DNA from: Methylobacterium sp. Leaf465
Lineage (GTDB): Bacteria > Pseudomonadota > Alphaproteobacteria > Rhizobiales > Beijerinckiaceae
Direction: 5' to 3'
Length of the DNA stretch: 64,000 nucleotides
NCBI RefSeq assembly: GCF_001424705.1
Contig: NZ_LMRA01000023.1
Span: 375,004-439,003, forward strand
The translations under genes were made by a program, and so were the position numbers. Each line of letters begins with the position of its first letter. The first letter of the stretch is position 1. Below, piece by piece: positions 29,913 through 39,402 of the stretch. Under the pieces are notes generated by a model. The model did no database searches. It was not told where the DNA came from and saw only the letters and a list, made by a program, of their open reading frames with translations.

Positions 29913-30287
29913 TCAGGACCGACGTGCCGGAACGAAGGCTGCCGCGGCCACGAGTAGCCAGCCGGCCATCAGGACAAAGCCACCGGTCGGGGCCGCCATG
30001 GGAAAGAGCGGTGTGCCATGGAGCGCCCGAAGCGCAAGGTCGCCCGAGAACAGTGCGAGGCCGACCACCAGGGCGGCTGCTGCGAGGCGGGTGACCAGCC
30101 GGTGCGTCGTGCCAGTGGCGGCCAACGCCACGAGCCCGAGGATCGCTGGGGCGTGGAACAGCAGGAACTGGGCGGCAGTCCTCAGGCTGTCAGCCCCGCT
30201 GAGATGGGCCGCCGCGGCGCTTGCGGCGACGCCGAGGAGACCCGCGAGGGCGCCAAGCGCCAGGAGAACGCGATCGAGGCCGTTCAC
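29913..30287 (-). CDS. DUF423 family membrane protein
   Basis: The 124-residue protein has four hydrophobic helices. It begins LALGALAGLLGVAASAAAAHL and includes LALFSGDLALRALHG and TGGFVLMAGWLLVAAAA, the conserved DUF423 (YgdD-like) pattern. The function of this family is not established. Its ATGA start overlaps the engB stop. The 129 bases between its stop and the CMD gene hold nothing recognisable. Confidence 0.85.
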   Translation of the reverse strand: MNGLDRVLLALGALAGLLGVAASAAAAHLSGADSLRTAAQFLLFHAPAILGLVALAATGTTHRLVTRLAAAALVVGLALFSGDLALRALHGTPLFPMAAPTGGFVLMAGWLLVAAAAFVPARRS

Positions 30288-30934
30288 GCGCCGCGCTCCT
30301 GCAGCAGGCGGGCGACGCTGGCCCGAAGTTCGGGTACGCCCCGGTCGTCGCGGCTCGAGGTAAGCAGGATCTCCGGGTAGGCGGCCGGCCGCCGGGCGAT
30401 GGCGGCCTGCACCCCGGCGATGCGGGCGTCCATCTCGGACTTCTTCAGGGCATCGCCCTTGGTCAGCACGATCTGGTAGCTCACGGCGGCCTTGTCGAGG
30501 CCGTCGAGGACGTCGGTGTCGATGCTCTTCAGGCCGTGACGCGAGTCGATCAGCATGAACACCCGGGCCAGGTTCGAGCGGCCCTTCAGGTAGTCGTGGA
30601 TCAGGTCGGTCCAGGCCTCGACCTTGGTCTTCTCCACCGCCGCGTAGCCGTAGCCCGGCATGTCGACCAGGGTCAGGCGGCCGCCGATATCAAAGAAGTT
30701 CAGCTGCTGCGTGCGCCCCGGGGTGTGCGAGGTCCGCGCCAGGGTGTTGCGCCCGGTAAGTGCGTTGACGAGGCTCGATTTGCCCACGTTGGAACGGCCC
30801 GCGAAGGCGATCTCCACGCCCTTCATCGGCGGAAGGGCGGGCACGTTGGGGGCCGAGGCGATGAAGTCGGCCGCGCCCGCGAACAGCAGGCGGCCGGCCT
30901 CCAGCAGGGCGGCATCGTCTTCGGCTTGGGACAT
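30284..30934 (-). CDS. engB: ribosome biogenesis GTPase YihA/YsxC/EngB
   Basis: This circularly simple TRAFAC GTPase is needed for 50S subunit maturation. The protein is 216 residues from the ATG at 30934. It shows G1 GRSNVGKSSLVNALTG, G2 region TSHTPGRTQQLNFF, G3 VDMPGYGYAAV, and G4 VLTKGDALKK, with G5 near SSRDDRGV. It lies downstream of yidC on the same strand; yidC-engB proximity is widespread in alphaproteobacteria. A start 54 bases upstream is open but unconserved. Confidence 0.95.
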   Translation of the reverse strand: MSQAEDDAALLEAGRLLFAGAADFIASAPNVPALPPMKGVEIAFAGRSNVGKSSLVNALTGRNTLARTSHTPGRTQQLNFFDIGGRLTLVDMPGYGYAAVEKTKVEAWTDLIHDYLKGRSNLARVFMLIDSRHGLKSIDTDVLDGLDKAAVSYQIVLTKGDALKKSEMDARIAGVQAAIARRPAAYPEILLTSSRDDRGVPELRASVARLLQERGA

Positions 30935-31070
30935 CGAGCGGCTCCGGGCGGAGGAGAGGGCGTGCCCATCACTCTCGCGAGCCGACACGCCGGAAACAGG
31001 AAGTCCTCCCCGTCGTGAAACGGAGAGGACCGGGTTGGGACAAGCGTCGCGAGCCTTGTGGACGGAGCGA

Positions 31071-32924
31071 TCAGCTCTTGGCGACGGCGTTCTTGTCGGC
31101 AGTCTTGCGTCGGAACATCCCCCGCAGGTTGTCCCAAAGCTCCACCTTCACCCCGTTGCGGCGCATGATGACGTATTGCTGGATCACCGACAGGGTGTTG
31201 TTCCAGGCCCAGTAGATCACCAGGCCGGCCGGGAACGAGCCGAGCATGAAGGTGAACACGATCGGCATGAAGGTGAAGATCTGCGCCTGGACCGGGTCCG
31301 GCGGCGCGGGGTTCATCTTCATCTGGATGAACATCGTGATGCCCATGATGATGGGCCAGATGCCGAGGTGGATGAAGTCGGGCGCCGCGAAGGGCAGCAG
31401 GCCGAACAGGTTGAGGATGTTCGTCGGATCCGGCGCGGCCAGATCCTGAATCCAGCCGAAGAACGGCGCATGCCGCATCTCGATGGTGATGAACAGGACC
31501 TTGTACAGCGCGAAGAAGACCGGAATCTGGATCAGCACCGGCCAGCAGCCGGCGACCGGATTGATCTTCTCCTTTTTGTACAGCTCCATCATCGCCTGCT
31601 GCTGCTTCATCTTGTCGTCAGCATAGCGCTCGCGGATCGACGTCATCTCCGGCTGCACGGCCTTCATCTTGGCCATGGACTGGTAGGACTTGTTGGCGAT
31701 CGGCAGGAAGAGCAGTTTCAGGCAGAAAGTCACCACGAGGATCGACACGCCAAAGTTGCCGAACAGGTGGAAGAAGAAGTCCAGCGCCCGAAACATCGGC
31801 TTGGTGATGAAGTGGAACCAACCCCAGTCGATCAGCAGGTCGAACTGCTTGATGTTCTGGTTCGCCTGGTAGGCGTTGACGGTGTTCACTTCCTTGGCGC
31901 CGGCGAAGAGCTGCTGGGTCGCGGCGGCCGAGGCACCGGGCTGGATCACCTGCACGTTGCCGAGCACGTTGGCCTGATAGACCTTGGTGGCGCCGTCGGT
32001 CCGCTCGGTGAAGCTGCCCGTGTAGGGGGTCGCCTGATCCGGGATGGCGGCGGCGGCCCAGTACTTGTCGGTGATCCCGACGAAGCCGCCGGTCACGCCC
32101 GGCCAGGTCTTGCCCTTGGTGCTGGCATTGCCGAGCGCCGGCTCCTTGGCGAGGTGGTCATAGGTGTATTCCTGCAGCCCGTCGGCGCCGAGGACGCCGA
32201 TCAGGCCCTCGTGCAACACGTAGTAACCCTGGGTGTGTGGCTTACCCCAGCGCGAGACGAGGCTGTAGGGATAGAGGGAAACCGCGTTGCCGCCCTTGTT
32301 CTCGACCTCGTCGCGAACGGTGAACAGGAACTTGTCGTCCACCGCAATGGTCCGCTTGAACAGCAGGCCCGCGCCGTTGTCGTAGCTCAGCGTCACGGGC
32401 TTGCCCGGCGCCAGGGAGGTGGCATCGGCGGTCCAGACGGTGTCGCCGTTGGGCAGGGGACCAGCGTTCTGGCCGACCCAGCCGAACTCGGCGTAGTAGG
32501 GGTTCTCGGTGCCGGTGGGCGAGAGCAGGACGATGTTCGGGCTCTTGTCGTCGACGGTCTCGTGGTAATTCTTGAGAGAGACGTCATCGATGCGGCCGCC
32601 CTTCAGGGCGATGGAGCCGGCGAGCGCCGGGGTGTCGATGGTGACGCGCGGGGAGCGCGCGATCGCCGTCTCGCGGGGCACCACACCGCCGCCGGCACCC
32701 GAGGCGCCCGGCAGGGTTCCGGGGACGGGATTGGCCGGACCGCCTTCCTTCGGGCTGGCGCTGGGCACTCCGTCGGGACCGGCTGGCTGGGTGGCCGCCT
32801 TGTTCTGAAGGGCGGCCTGACGCTGCTGCTCCACGCGGGGAGCGGCGATGAAATAGTTCCAGCCGAGCAGGACCGCCAGCGACAAGGCGATCGCGACGAT
32901 CATGTTCGTCTTGTCATTACCCAT
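31071..32924 (-). CDS. yidC: membrane protein insertase YidC
   Basis: YidC inserts proteins into the inner membrane, alone or with SecYEG. The 617-residue protein begins with a signal-anchor ([19 protein letters not shown]), then has a low-complexity linker and the large periplasmic beta-sandwich. The conserved membrane core begins near [20 protein letters not shown] and contains [30 protein letters not shown], and the late helices ending [19 protein letters not shown]. Its ATG overlaps the 3' end of rnpA by eight bases, so the two are coupled. Confidence 0.97.
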   Translation of the reverse strand: MGNDKTNMIVAIALSLAVLLGWNYFIAAPRVEQQRQAALQNKAATQPAGPDGVPSASPKEGGPANPVPGTLPGASGAGGGVVPRETAIARSPRVTIDTPALAGSIALKGGRIDDVSLKNYHETVDDKSPNIVLLSPTGTENPYYAEFGWVGQNAGPLPNGDTVWTADATSLAPGKPVTLSYDNGAGLLFKRTIAVDDKFLFTVRDEVENKGGNAVSLYPYSLVSRWGKPHTQGYYVLHEGLIGVLGADGLQEYTYDHLAKEPALGNASTKGKTWPGVTGGFVGITDKYWAAAAIPDQATPYTGSFTERTDGATKVYQANVLGNVQVIQPGASAAATQQLFAGAKEVNTVNAYQANQNIKQFDLLIDWGWFHFITKPMFRALDFFFHLFGNFGVSILVVTFCLKLLFLPIANKSYQSMAKMKAVQPEMTSIRERYADDKMKQQQAMMELYKKEKINPVAGCWPVLIQIPVFFALYKVLFITIEMRHAPFFGWIQDLAAPDPTNILNLFGLLPFAAPDFIHLGIWPIIMGITMFIQMKMNPAPPDPVQAQIFTFMPIVFTFMLGSFPAGLVIYWAWNNTLSVIQQYVIMRRNGVKVELWDNLRGMFRRKTADKNAVAKS

Positions 32925-33501
32925 CGGTCGGTCCGTCGCATGCTTTGGGAGGAGGGGAGGGCGCGTTCGCGCGCGCCGGACCGGGACCGGCCGGCACGGC
33001 GGAGCCCGTCGCGCCCGAGGCCAATAGCGGAGCCGCCGCCGATGCGCCAGACGCGGGCGCGCCTTTGCCGCGTCCGCGCCGAGCGGGCCGCGGATCGGAC
33101 GTCGCAGATTTCTGATCCTGCGGCTTCGTCACCACGGCGACGGCACGGCGCAGGTCGTCGATGAGAGTCTCGAAAGGAGCGTGCAGGGCTGGGCGCCGGG
33201 CCACCAGCACCACGTCGGCCGGACGCACCGGCAGATCGCCGGCCGCCTGGGCCACGGCCGCGCGCAACCGTCGCCGGATGCGATTGCGCTCCGTGGCGTG
33301 GCCGACCCGCTTGGTGATGGTAAATCCGATTCGGAGTCCGCCACCCACCGGATCGCCGGGGACGCCGTCCGTGGACGCTTCAACGGCGCGGACGAGGCCC
33401 TGCGCCGACAAGCGTTCGTTGTGGAAGCGACGTCCGCCGGCCGCGGCCAGGAACTCGGAGCGTCGCGTCATCCGCCCAATCGCGGATGGGGCCGATGACA
33501 T
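32917..33501 (-). CDS. rnpA: ribonuclease P protein component
   Basis: RnpA is the protein cofactor of RNase P, which matures the 5' ends of tRNAs. The core spans [40 protein letters not shown] (the family's basic RNR signature) and [17 protein letters not shown]. Past residue 115 or so the protein has a long proline/alanine-rich tail not found in most RnpA, giving 194 residues instead of about 120. The start at 33501 is tentative: MTRRSEF at 33471 is an equally good alternative. It lies between rpmH and yidC. Confidence 0.92.
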   Translation of the reverse strand: MSSAPSAIGRMTRRSEFLAAAGGRRFHNERLSAQGLVRAVEASTDGVPGDPVGGGLRIGFTITKRVGHATERNRIRRRLRAAVAQAAGDLPVRPADVVLVARRPALHAPFETLIDDLRRAVAVVTKPQDQKSATSDPRPARRGRGKGAPASGASAAAPLLASGATGSAVPAGPGPARANAPSPPPKACDGPTDG

Positions 33502-33586
33502 GCCCGGTCCGATCTCGCAGCGGGTCCTGTGGCCCCTGGCCAGGCTCATGATGAGGCGCGCCGCCCGTGACGGCGCCGCGGATCTC

Positions 33587-33721
33587 TCAGGCGGAGAGCT
33601 TCTTGCGGCCGTGCGCGCGACGGGCCGCGATGACCTTGCGGCCGCCGGCAGTGGCCATGCGGGCGCGGAAGCCGTGACGACGCTTACGCACGAGCTTGCT
33701 GGGCTGATAGGTTCTCTTCAT
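33587..33721 (-). CDS. rpmH: 50S ribosomal protein L34
   Basis: The 44-residue basic protein begins [18 protein letters not shown] and ends [11 protein letters not shown], an unmistakable L34. It sits at the head of the rpmH-rnpA-yidC-engB series. A promoter-like pair of boxes lies 58-86 bases upstream. Confidence 0.97.
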   Translation of the reverse strand: MKRTYQPSKLVRKRRHGFRARMATAGGRKVIAARRAHGRKKLSA

Positions 33722-33778
33722 GGCGCGATCTCCGAATGGCCGAGGATCGATCCGGGCCGCACCGAAGGCCGCACCGGA

Positions 33779-33807
33779 TATTCACTCGCCCTGAAATGTG
33801 TCTGCAA
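33779..33807 (-). promoter_or_regulatory. candidate housekeeping promoter of rpmH-rnpA-yidC
   Basis: On the minus strand, TTGCAG (33807-33802) and TGAATA (33784-33779) are separated by exactly 17 bases, close to the TTGACA/TATAAT pattern. The predicted transcript would start about 50 bases before the rpmH ATG. Confidence 0.5.
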
Positions 33808-33959
33808 GCGCGAACAGCGCCCCTCAAGGGCGCCGCGTCGCGATGGCGCGGCTTATGGGGCAAGGTCCCGCGCGAGTCAATTCCGGAGCGTGCCGAAACG
33901 GCGAAATCCGGGGTTCGCGATCGGGCGGCCCGACGCCATCCCGTGAACCGTCCGTTAAC

Positions 33960-34083
33960 CGATCCGCGCCATCCTGTGATCCTGTTCGGTTCCTCCGGAC
34001 ATCGCGCGGATCTTCCGATTCGCTCGCTTGGACTGCTCCCGAAACTCGCTAGTCAGGCCGCCCGCGACGGGCGGCCTTTTTTT
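33960..34083 (+). ncRNA. candidate small RNA ending in an intrinsic terminator
   Basis: The 595 bases between rpmH and rcdA hold no convincing reading frame, yet the plus strand carries a strong intrinsic terminator at 34055-34083 with no gene upstream on that strand. This implies a short non-coding transcript of perhaps 80-130 bases. Its 5' end is unknown; GTTAACC at about 33954 and TGTGAT at about 33974 are weak promoter hints. The body contains TTCCTCC, which could pair with ribosome-binding sites as in other alphaproteobacterial small RNAs. Boundaries are approximate. Confidence 0.4.
34055..34083 (+). terminator. strong rho-independent terminator
   Basis: AGGCCGCCCG (34055-34064) and CGGGCGGCCT (34068-34077) form a perfect 10-bp stem around a 3-base loop, and T34077 begins a run of seven T. 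The T-run is only on the plus strand, so it ends a rightward transcript. No protein gene lies upstream of it on that strand. Confidence 0.85.
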
Positions 34084-34186
34084 CGTCCCGGGTCCTTCCC
34101 GCCTGGGGTCCTTCCCACGTCCGGATGTTCTGCCCGGTGTCTTCGCAGCGGCAGCGGCAGCGGGAAGCCCGGCACCGATCGCCTCC

Positions 34187-34198
34187 GTTAACGTTAAC
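34187..34198. promoter_or_regulatory. 12-bp palindrome GTTAACGTTAAC upstream of rcdA
   Basis: A perfect palindrome made of two GTTAAC units lies about 120 bases before the rcdA ATG, in an AT-poor context where it stands out. It resembles a dimer-binding operator. It is not a standard CtrA box, which has seven bases between the TTAA halves. The regulator is unknown. Confidence 0.35.
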
Positions 34199-34316
34199 AT
34201 CGGGTAAAGGCCGCGGGCCGGGACGTTCGGCGCTAGAGTTGCGCAGACAGGTGCAAACGCGCCGCCTTCGTCCCATCTCGGGACGCAATCGGTCCGGCCG
34301 CGGCACAGGAGGCACC

Positions 34317-34847
34317 ATGAGCGGGTTCGACGTCATGTTCCGGGACGAGCGCGACTGGGTGAATTTCGGTGACACCTACGTCACCTCGGAGGCATTCAAG
34401 GTGCTCTTCCGCGAGGGCATGACCCTGGTCGAGGAAGCGGCGGCCTATCTCGACGGGACCGGCCGAGAGGAATCTCGGTTGATGTCCCGCGACGGGACGC
34501 TGAGCTATGCCAGCGAGAGCATGCGCCTCACCACGCGGTTGATGCAGATCGCCTCCTGGCTCCTGGTGCAGCGCGCCGTATCCGAGGGCGAGCTGACGCC
34601 GGTCGAGGCGATGCAGGAGAAGACCCGGGTGCGCTTGACCACACCCGAGACCTTCCGCAGCGAGGTGTTCGGCGTTCTGCCTCCGACCCTGCAGGACCTC
34701 ATCGTGCGGTCGCGCCGCCTGCACAGCCGGATCCTGCACCTCGATGGCCTGATCGCCGACGAGCGTCCCAGCCCGCTGCCCCAGGAGAGCCCCGTCGTTG
34801 CCCAACTGAGCCTGCTGCGCTCGGCCTTCGGAGCCGCCTCCGCCTGA
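34317..34847 (+). CDS. rcdA: regulator of CtrA degradation RcdA (DUF1465)
   Basis: RcdA is a three-helix adaptor that, with CpdR and PopA, delivers the cell-cycle regulator CtrA to the ClpXP protease in Caulobacter. The 176-residue protein has the DUF1465 pattern: FGDTYVTSEAFKVLFREGM, VEEAAAYLDGTGREES, RLTTRLMQIASWLLVQRAV and EVFGVLPPTLQDLIVRSRRL. The ATG at 34317 follows AGGAGG at a good distance, which decides the start. cpdR, its functional partner, is in the same window at 55,683. Confidence 0.9.
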   Translation: MSGFDVMFRDERDWVNFGDTYVTSEAFKVLFREGMTLVEEAAAYLDGTGREESRLMSRDGTLSYASESMRLTTRLMQIASWLLVQRAVSEGELTPVEAMQEKTRVRLTTPETFRSEVFGVLPPTLQDLIVRSRRLHSRILHLDGLIADERPSPLPQESPVVAQLSLLRSAFGAASA

Positions 34848-34888
34848 CGCGGACGTCGCCCCGGATTCGGGCCGGGGAGGGGATTGGA

Positions 34889-34932
34889 AACGCAGAACGG
34901 GCGGCTCCGGGGGGAGCCGCCCGTTCTGCGTT
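34889..34932. terminator. 20-bp perfect hairpin between convergent rcdA and rpmE
   Basis: The arm AACGCAGAACGGGCGGCTCC (34889-34908) is exactly complementary to 34913-34932, leaving a GGGG loop. It lies 42 bases after rcdA and 47 bases before the end of rpmE, so it would stop transcripts from both sides. Only two T follow each stem end, which makes it an unusually long stem with a minimal U-tract. Confidence 0.65.
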
Positions 34933-34979
34933 GTCACGGGTCCGCCGCCGCGTCGGCGCGGCGGCGGACCAAGATGGCC

Positions 34980-35234
34980 TTACTTCTTGCCGAAGGAGAG
35001 GGCGCCGAAGCGCGAGTTGAAGCGCGAGACGCGGCCACCGCGATCGAGCATCTTCTGCTCGCCGCCGGTCCAGGCCGGATGGGTGTTCGGGTCGATGTCG
35101 AGGTTGAGGGTGTCGCCCTCCTTGCCGTAGGTCGACCGGGTCATGTACTCGGACCCGTCGGTCATCACGACCTTGATGAAGTGGTAGTCGGGATGCTCGG
35201 TACCCTTGGCCTTGTCGGCCGCGCTCTTTGCCAT
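34980..35234 (-). CDS. rpmE: 50S ribosomal protein L31
   Basis: The 84-residue protein reads [20 protein letters not shown], then [13 protein letters not shown] and [20 protein letters not shown], and ends [18 protein letters not shown]. This is the alphaproteobacterial L31 without the zinc-binding cysteines of type C+ L31, so it should not depend on zinc. An upstream in-frame start at 35288 would add 18 unconserved residues. Confidence 0.95.
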   Translation of the reverse strand: MAKSAADKAKGTEHPDYHFIKVVMTDGSEYMTRSTYGKEGDTLNLDIDPNTHPAWTGGEQKMLDRGGRVSRFNSRFGALSFGKK

Positions 35235-35412
35235 GACGAAATCCTTGAATAGCCAAGCCGACCGGCCCGTCTGGCGGCCCGCGGCCATAGATCACGCGCA
35301 ATCGGATGAAGGCGCGCCTATACCTCACGCACCTTCGCCCGACAAGCGTGCGCCGCTCGAAGAGACCGCCGGACGGTCGCTTTTCCTGGAAGACCAACGA
35401 TGACGAGGCACC

Positions 35413-37260
35413 ATGGCTCGCGGCCGTGACAAGAAAATTACCGGGGAGGCCCGGCCGAAGGCACCGCTCGGTTCGCTCCGCCCGCTAATTCCGTTCGCGA
35501 TGGTCTATCGCGGCCGGATGCTCGCGGCGTTCCTGGCCCTCCTGGCCGCTTCGGGCGCGACCCTCGTGGTCCCGATCGCCCTGCGCCGGGTCATCGACCA
35601 CGGCTTCTCGCCCGAGGGCCAGGGGGTGATCGACACCTACTTCGCCGCTCTGATCGGCGTCGTGGCGGTGCTCGCCCTCTCCAGCGGGGCGCGCTACTAC
35701 ACGGTCGCGACGCTGGGCGAGCGCGTGGTGGCGGATCTGCGCACCGCCGTGTTCCGGCGCCTGACCCAGCTCGATCCCGCCTTCTTCGACCGCTCGCTCT
35801 CGGGCGAGATCATCTCGCGCCTCACCGCGGATGCCACGCAGGTGAAGGCCGTCTTCGGCGTCTCGATCTCGATCCTGCTGCGCAACGCCTTTCTCTTCAC
35901 GGGCGCGGTGGTGATGATGGTCATCACGAGCCCGAAGCTGTCGGTCCTCGTCCTGGCGGCGATTCCCCTCATCGTCTTCCCGCTGATCCTCTCCGGGCGC
36001 GGCGTGCGGCGCCGGTCCCGGGCGGCGCAGGACCGCCTCGCCGACGCCTCGGCCTATGCCGCCGAGGCCGTGAACGCGATCCGCACCATGCAGGCCTTCG
36101 GCATGGGCCGGACCACCGCGAGCCGCTTCGCCGCGGCCGCCGAGAACGCCTATGCGGCCGCGCGGGATTCGATCCAGGCGCGGGCGCTCCTCACCGGCGT
36201 CGCCATCTTCCTCATCTCCGCCAGCGTCGTCGGCGTCATGTGGTACGGCGCGCAAGGGGTCCTGGCCGGGACCATGACGGCGGGTCAGCTCTCGCAGTTC
36301 GTTCTCTACGCGGTGTTCGGCGCGAGCGCCCTCGGGCAGCTCTCGGAAGTCTACGGCGAACTCGCCCAGGCGGCCGGCGCCGCCGAGCGCCTCGGCGAGA
36401 TCCTGGCGGCCGAATCGACGATCCGCACACCGGCCGAGCCGCTGGCCCTGCCGGTGCCCGCCAAGGGCGCCGTGGCCTTCGAAGCCGTGCGCTTCCTGTA
36501 CCCGGCCCGGCCCGACCATCCCGCGCTCGACGGCATCCGCTTCACGATCGCGCCGGGCGAGCGGGTGGCCCTCGTCGGTCCGTCGGGCGCCGGCAAGACC
36601 ACGGTGCTGCAATTGCTGCTGCGCTTCTACGACCCGCAATCCGGCCTCATCCGGGTCGATGGCGTCGACATTGCCCAGGTCGACCCGGAGCAGCTGCGCG
36701 AGCGCCTCGCCCTGGTACCGCAGGACCCGACGGTGTTTTCCGGCTCGGTGCTCGAGAACATCCGGTACGGCCGGCCCGAGGCCACCGAGGCCCAGGTCCA
36801 GCGCGCGGCCGAACTCGCCCATGCGGACGGCTTCATCCAGGCCCTGCCGCAGGGCTACGCCACGACGGTGGGCGAGCGCGGCGTCACCCTTTCCGGCGGC
36901 CAGCGCCAGCGGGTGGCGATCGCCCGCGCCATCCTCAAGGACGCACCGATCCTCCTTCTCGACGAGGCGACCTCGGCCCTCGACGCCGAGAGCGAGCGCG
37001 CGGTGCAGACCGCCCTCGATACCCTGATGCGCGGTCGCACCACCCTGGTCATCGCGCACCGCCTGGCGACGATCCGCAAGGCGGACCGCATCCTGGTCCT
37101 CGACGGCGGCCGGATCGTCGAGAGCGGCACCCATGAGAGCCTGCTGGCGCAGGGCGCGCTGTACGCGCAGCTCGCGGCGCTGCAGTTCACCGATGCCCAT
37201 GACGACGGCCTGCGTGCCCGGGAAGCCCGACCCCTCCTCGACGCGCTGCCGGCGGAGTAG
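35413..37260 (+). CDS. ABC exporter, fused membrane and ATPase domains (ABCB/MsbA-like)
   Basis: The 615-residue half-transporter has a six-helix type-1 exporter membrane domain (about residues 25-320). Coupling segments include DLRTAVFRRLTQLDPAFFDR. The ATPase domain has Walker A GPSGAGKTTVLQLLL, Q-loop ALVPQDPTVFSGSVLENI, signature TLSGGQRQRVAIARAI, Walker B ILLLDEATSALDAES and the H-loop VIAHRLATI. It should work as a homodimer exporting lipid or a hydrophobic compound. The substrate is not deducible, and no partner gene is adjacent. Confidence 0.92.
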   Translation: MARGRDKKITGEARPKAPLGSLRPLIPFAMVYRGRMLAAFLALLAASGATLVVPIALRRVIDHGFSPEGQGVIDTYFAALIGVVAVLALSSGARYYTVATLGERVVADLRTAVFRRLTQLDPAFFDRSLSGEIISRLTADATQVKAVFGVSISILLRNAFLFTGAVVMMVITSPKLSVLVLAAIPLIVFPLILSGRGVRRRSRAAQDRLADASAYAAEAVNAIRTMQAFGMGRTTASRFAAAAENAYAAARDSIQARALLTGVAIFLISASVVGVMWYGAQGVLAGTMTAGQLSQFVLYAVFGASALGQLSEVYGELAQAAGAAERLGEILAAESTIRTPAEPLALPVPAKGAVAFEAVRFLYPARPDHPALDGIRFTIAPGERVALVGPSGAGKTTVLQLLLRFYDPQSGLIRVDGVDIAQVDPEQLRERLALVPQDPTVFSGSVLENIRYGRPEATEAQVQRAAELAHADGFIQALPQGYATTVGERGVTLSGGQRQRVAIARAILKDAPILLLDEATSALDAESERAVQTALDTLMRGRTTLVIAHRLATIRKADRILVLDGGRIVESGTHESLLAQGALYAQLAALQFTDAHDDGLRAREARPLLDALPAE

Positions 37261-37295
37261 GGCCGGACGAGCGACCGCGCCCGGTCGCGGGGGGA

Positions 37296-38078
37296 TCAGC
37301 CCTCCGTGCCGGTTCCGTTGAGCGGGTTGGCCTCGTCCCAGGCGTAGCCGAGGGTCTCGAAGCGCATCGCGCGGGTGTCGACCATGAGGAGGCGGCCCAC
37401 GAGGGGCTCGCCGAAATCCGTCACCGTGCGGATCACCTCCAGGGCCATCAGCGAGCCCATGATGCCGGCAAGCGCGCCGAGCACGCCGGCCTCGGCACAG
37501 GGGGCGACGCTGCCGGGCGGCGGCGGGTTCGGGAACAGGCAGCGATAGGTCGGGTTCGGGCGCCCGCGTGCATCGGTCTCGTAGGGTCGCAGCGTGGTCA
37601 GCGAACCGTCGAAGCGCCCGAGCGCCGCCGTCACCAGCGGGCGCCGCGCGTGGAAGCAGGCATCCGAGACCGCGTAGCGCGTGGCGAAGTTGTCGGACCC
37701 ATCGGCCACCACGTCGTAGGCGCCGATGAGGTCCGGGGCGTTCTCCGGGGTCAGCCGCAGCGCGTGCGCCTCCACGGCGACGTGCGGGTTCAGACGCGAC
37801 ACCGCCTGGGCCGCACTCTCGACCTTGCGCCGGCCGATGTCGGGAGTCGCGTGGATGACCTGCCGCTGCAGGTTCGACAGGGAAACGGTGTCGTCGTCGA
37901 CGATGCCGATGGCCCCGATCCCGGCGGCGGCGAGGTACTGGATCAGCGGGGCGCCGAGACCGCCGGCCCCGACGACGAGGACGCGGGCGGCCTTCAGCCG
38001 GGCCTGGCCCGGGCCGCCGACCTCCGGCAGGACGAGGTGGCGGGCATAGCGTTCGACTTCGTCGGGGGAGAGGGCCAT
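37296..38078 (-). CDS. ThiF/MoeB/HesA-family adenylyltransferase
   Basis: The protein is 260 residues from the ATG at 38078. It begins LSPDEVERYARHLVLPEVGG and has the nucleotide-binding VLVVGAGGLGAP, the arginine and aspartate region SLSNLQRQVIHA, and DGSDNFATRY. Such E1-like enzymes adenylate the C-terminal glycine of ThiS- or MoaD-type sulfur carriers. The zinc site appears reduced: YRCLFPNPP holds only one of the usual paired cysteines, with a second cysteine in APCAEAGVLG. Whether it serves thiamine or molybdopterin synthesis cannot be told, as no sulfur-carrier gene is adjacent. Confidence 0.88.
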   Translation of the reverse strand: MALSPDEVERYARHLVLPEVGGPGQARLKAARVLVVGAGGLGAPLIQYLAAAGIGAIGIVDDDTVSLSNLQRQVIHATPDIGRRKVESAAQAVSRLNPHVAVEAHALRLTPENAPDLIGAYDVVADGSDNFATRYAVSDACFHARRPLVTAALGRFDGSLTTLRPYETDARGRPNPTYRCLFPNPPPPGSVAPCAEAGVLGALAGIMGSLMALEVIRTVTDFGEPLVGRLLMVDTRAMRFETLGYAWDEANPLNGTGTEG

Positions 38079-38190
38079 GCCCCGCAGATAAGCCCCCCCG
38101 CCGCGCGGCGAAAGGCCGGCCGCGAATTGCACCCCCGCGCGCTCGCGCTTATGGCCCTCCGCACCCGGACATCACGCGAGAGTCCCGCCC

Positions 38191-39402
38191 GTGCCGAACG
38201 CGTCCCTCGATCGCTCCCCCCTCGCCCTCGCCCAGAGCCTGATCCGCTGTCCCTCGGTGACCCCGGAGGAGGGGGGGGCGCTCGCCTGGCTCGCCGGCAT
38301 TCTCGAAGGGGCGGGGTTCAGCGTGGAGCGCCCGCGCTTCTCGGAACCCGGAACGCCCGACATCGACAATCTCTACGCCCGCATCGGCACGCGCGCGCCC
38401 TTCCTGCTGTTCGCCGGCCACACCGACGTGGTGCCCCCCGGCGACGTCGCCCGCTGGCGCCACGGCCCCTTCGCCGGGACCGTGGAGAACGGGGTGCTGT
38501 ACGGGCGCGGGGCCGTCGACATGAAGGGCGGCATCGCCTGCATGCTGGCCGCCGCTCTCGACTACCTCGACGTGGCCGGGCCGGACGTTCCGGGCTCGAT
38601 CGGCTTCCTCATCACCGGCGACGAGGAGGGGCCGGCGATCAACGGCACGGTGAAGCTCCTCGAATGGGCCCGGGCCCGGGGGGAGCGCTTCGACCACTGC
38701 CTCCTGGGCGAGCCGACCAACCCGGACGTTCTCGGCGACATGATCAAGATCGGCCGACGCGGCTCGCTCACCGGGCGGCTGACGGTGCACGGGCGCCAGG
38801 GCCACGTCGCCTATCCGGACCTCGCCGAGAATCCGATTCCCGGCCTGCTGCGCCTCGCCTCCGCGCTGCTGGCCGCGCCGCTCGACGCCGGAACCCAGCA
38901 TTTCGGCGCCTCGAATCTCGAATTCACCACCCTCGACGTCGGCAACACGGCCGCCAACGTCATCCCGGGCGAGGCGCACGGCACCTTCAACGTCCGGTTC
39001 AACGACCGCTGGACCGCCGAGACCCTGGGTGCCGAGATCCGGAGCCGCCTCGACGCCGCCGCGGGCCGGAGCGTGCGCTACAGTCTCGACCTCCTGCCTT
39101 CGAACTCACCGGCCTTCCTCACCGAGCCCGACGCCTTCACCGAACTGGTCGCCGGCGCCATCGCCACCGAGACCGGCCGCCGCCCGGTGCTCTCGACCAC
39201 GGGCGGCACTTCCGATGCGCGCTTCATCAAGGACGCCTGCCCGGTCCTCGAGTTCGGCCTCGTCGGCCAGACCATGCACCAGACCGACGAGTGCGTGCCG
39301 GTCGCCGACCTGAACCGGCTGACGGCGATCTACACCCGGGTGCTGGCGGCGTATTTCGCTGGGCAGCAGGCCGACCGCTCGACGTCACCCTCCAGCCCAT
39401 AG
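38191..39402 (+). CDS. dapE: succinyl-diaminopimelate desuccinylase
   Basis: DapE hydrolyses N-succinyl-LL-diaminopimelate, giving the lysine and cell-wall precursor diaminopimelate. The protein is 403 residues from GTG at 38191. The M20 metallopeptidase-fold metal ligands are in [30 protein letters not shown] and [14 protein letters not shown], and the C-terminal histidine is in [12 protein letters not shown]. The last 24 codons overlap the 3' end of the opposing truA gene by 73 bases. The family usually ends near the AAYFAG position, so the extra tail lies within the overlap. Confidence 0.95.
   Translation: MPNASLDRSPLALAQSLIRCPSVTPEEGGALAWLAGILEGAGFSVERPRFSEPGTPDIDNLYARIGTRAPFLLFAGHTDVVPPGDVARWRHGPFAGTVENGVLYGRGAVDMKGGIACMLAAALDYLDVAGPDVPGSIGFLITGDEEGPAINGTVKLLEWARARGERFDHCLLGEPTNPDVLGDMIKIGRRGSLTGRLTVHGRQGHVAYPDLAENPIPGLLRLASALLAAPLDAGTQHFGASNLEFTTLDVGNTAANVIPGEAHGTFNVRFNDRWTAETLGAEIRSRLDAAAGRSVRYSLDLLPSNSPAFLTEPDAFTELVAGAIATETGRRPVLSTTGGTSDARFIKDACPVLEFGLVGQTMHQTDECVPVADLNRLTAIYTRVLAAYFAGQQADRSTSPSSP

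Noticed and set aside
33736..34191. A plus-strand frame between rpmH and rcdA
   Set aside because: Composition is arginine- and proline-rich without the usual codon bias, it runs through a strong intrinsic terminator, and no homology is recognised.
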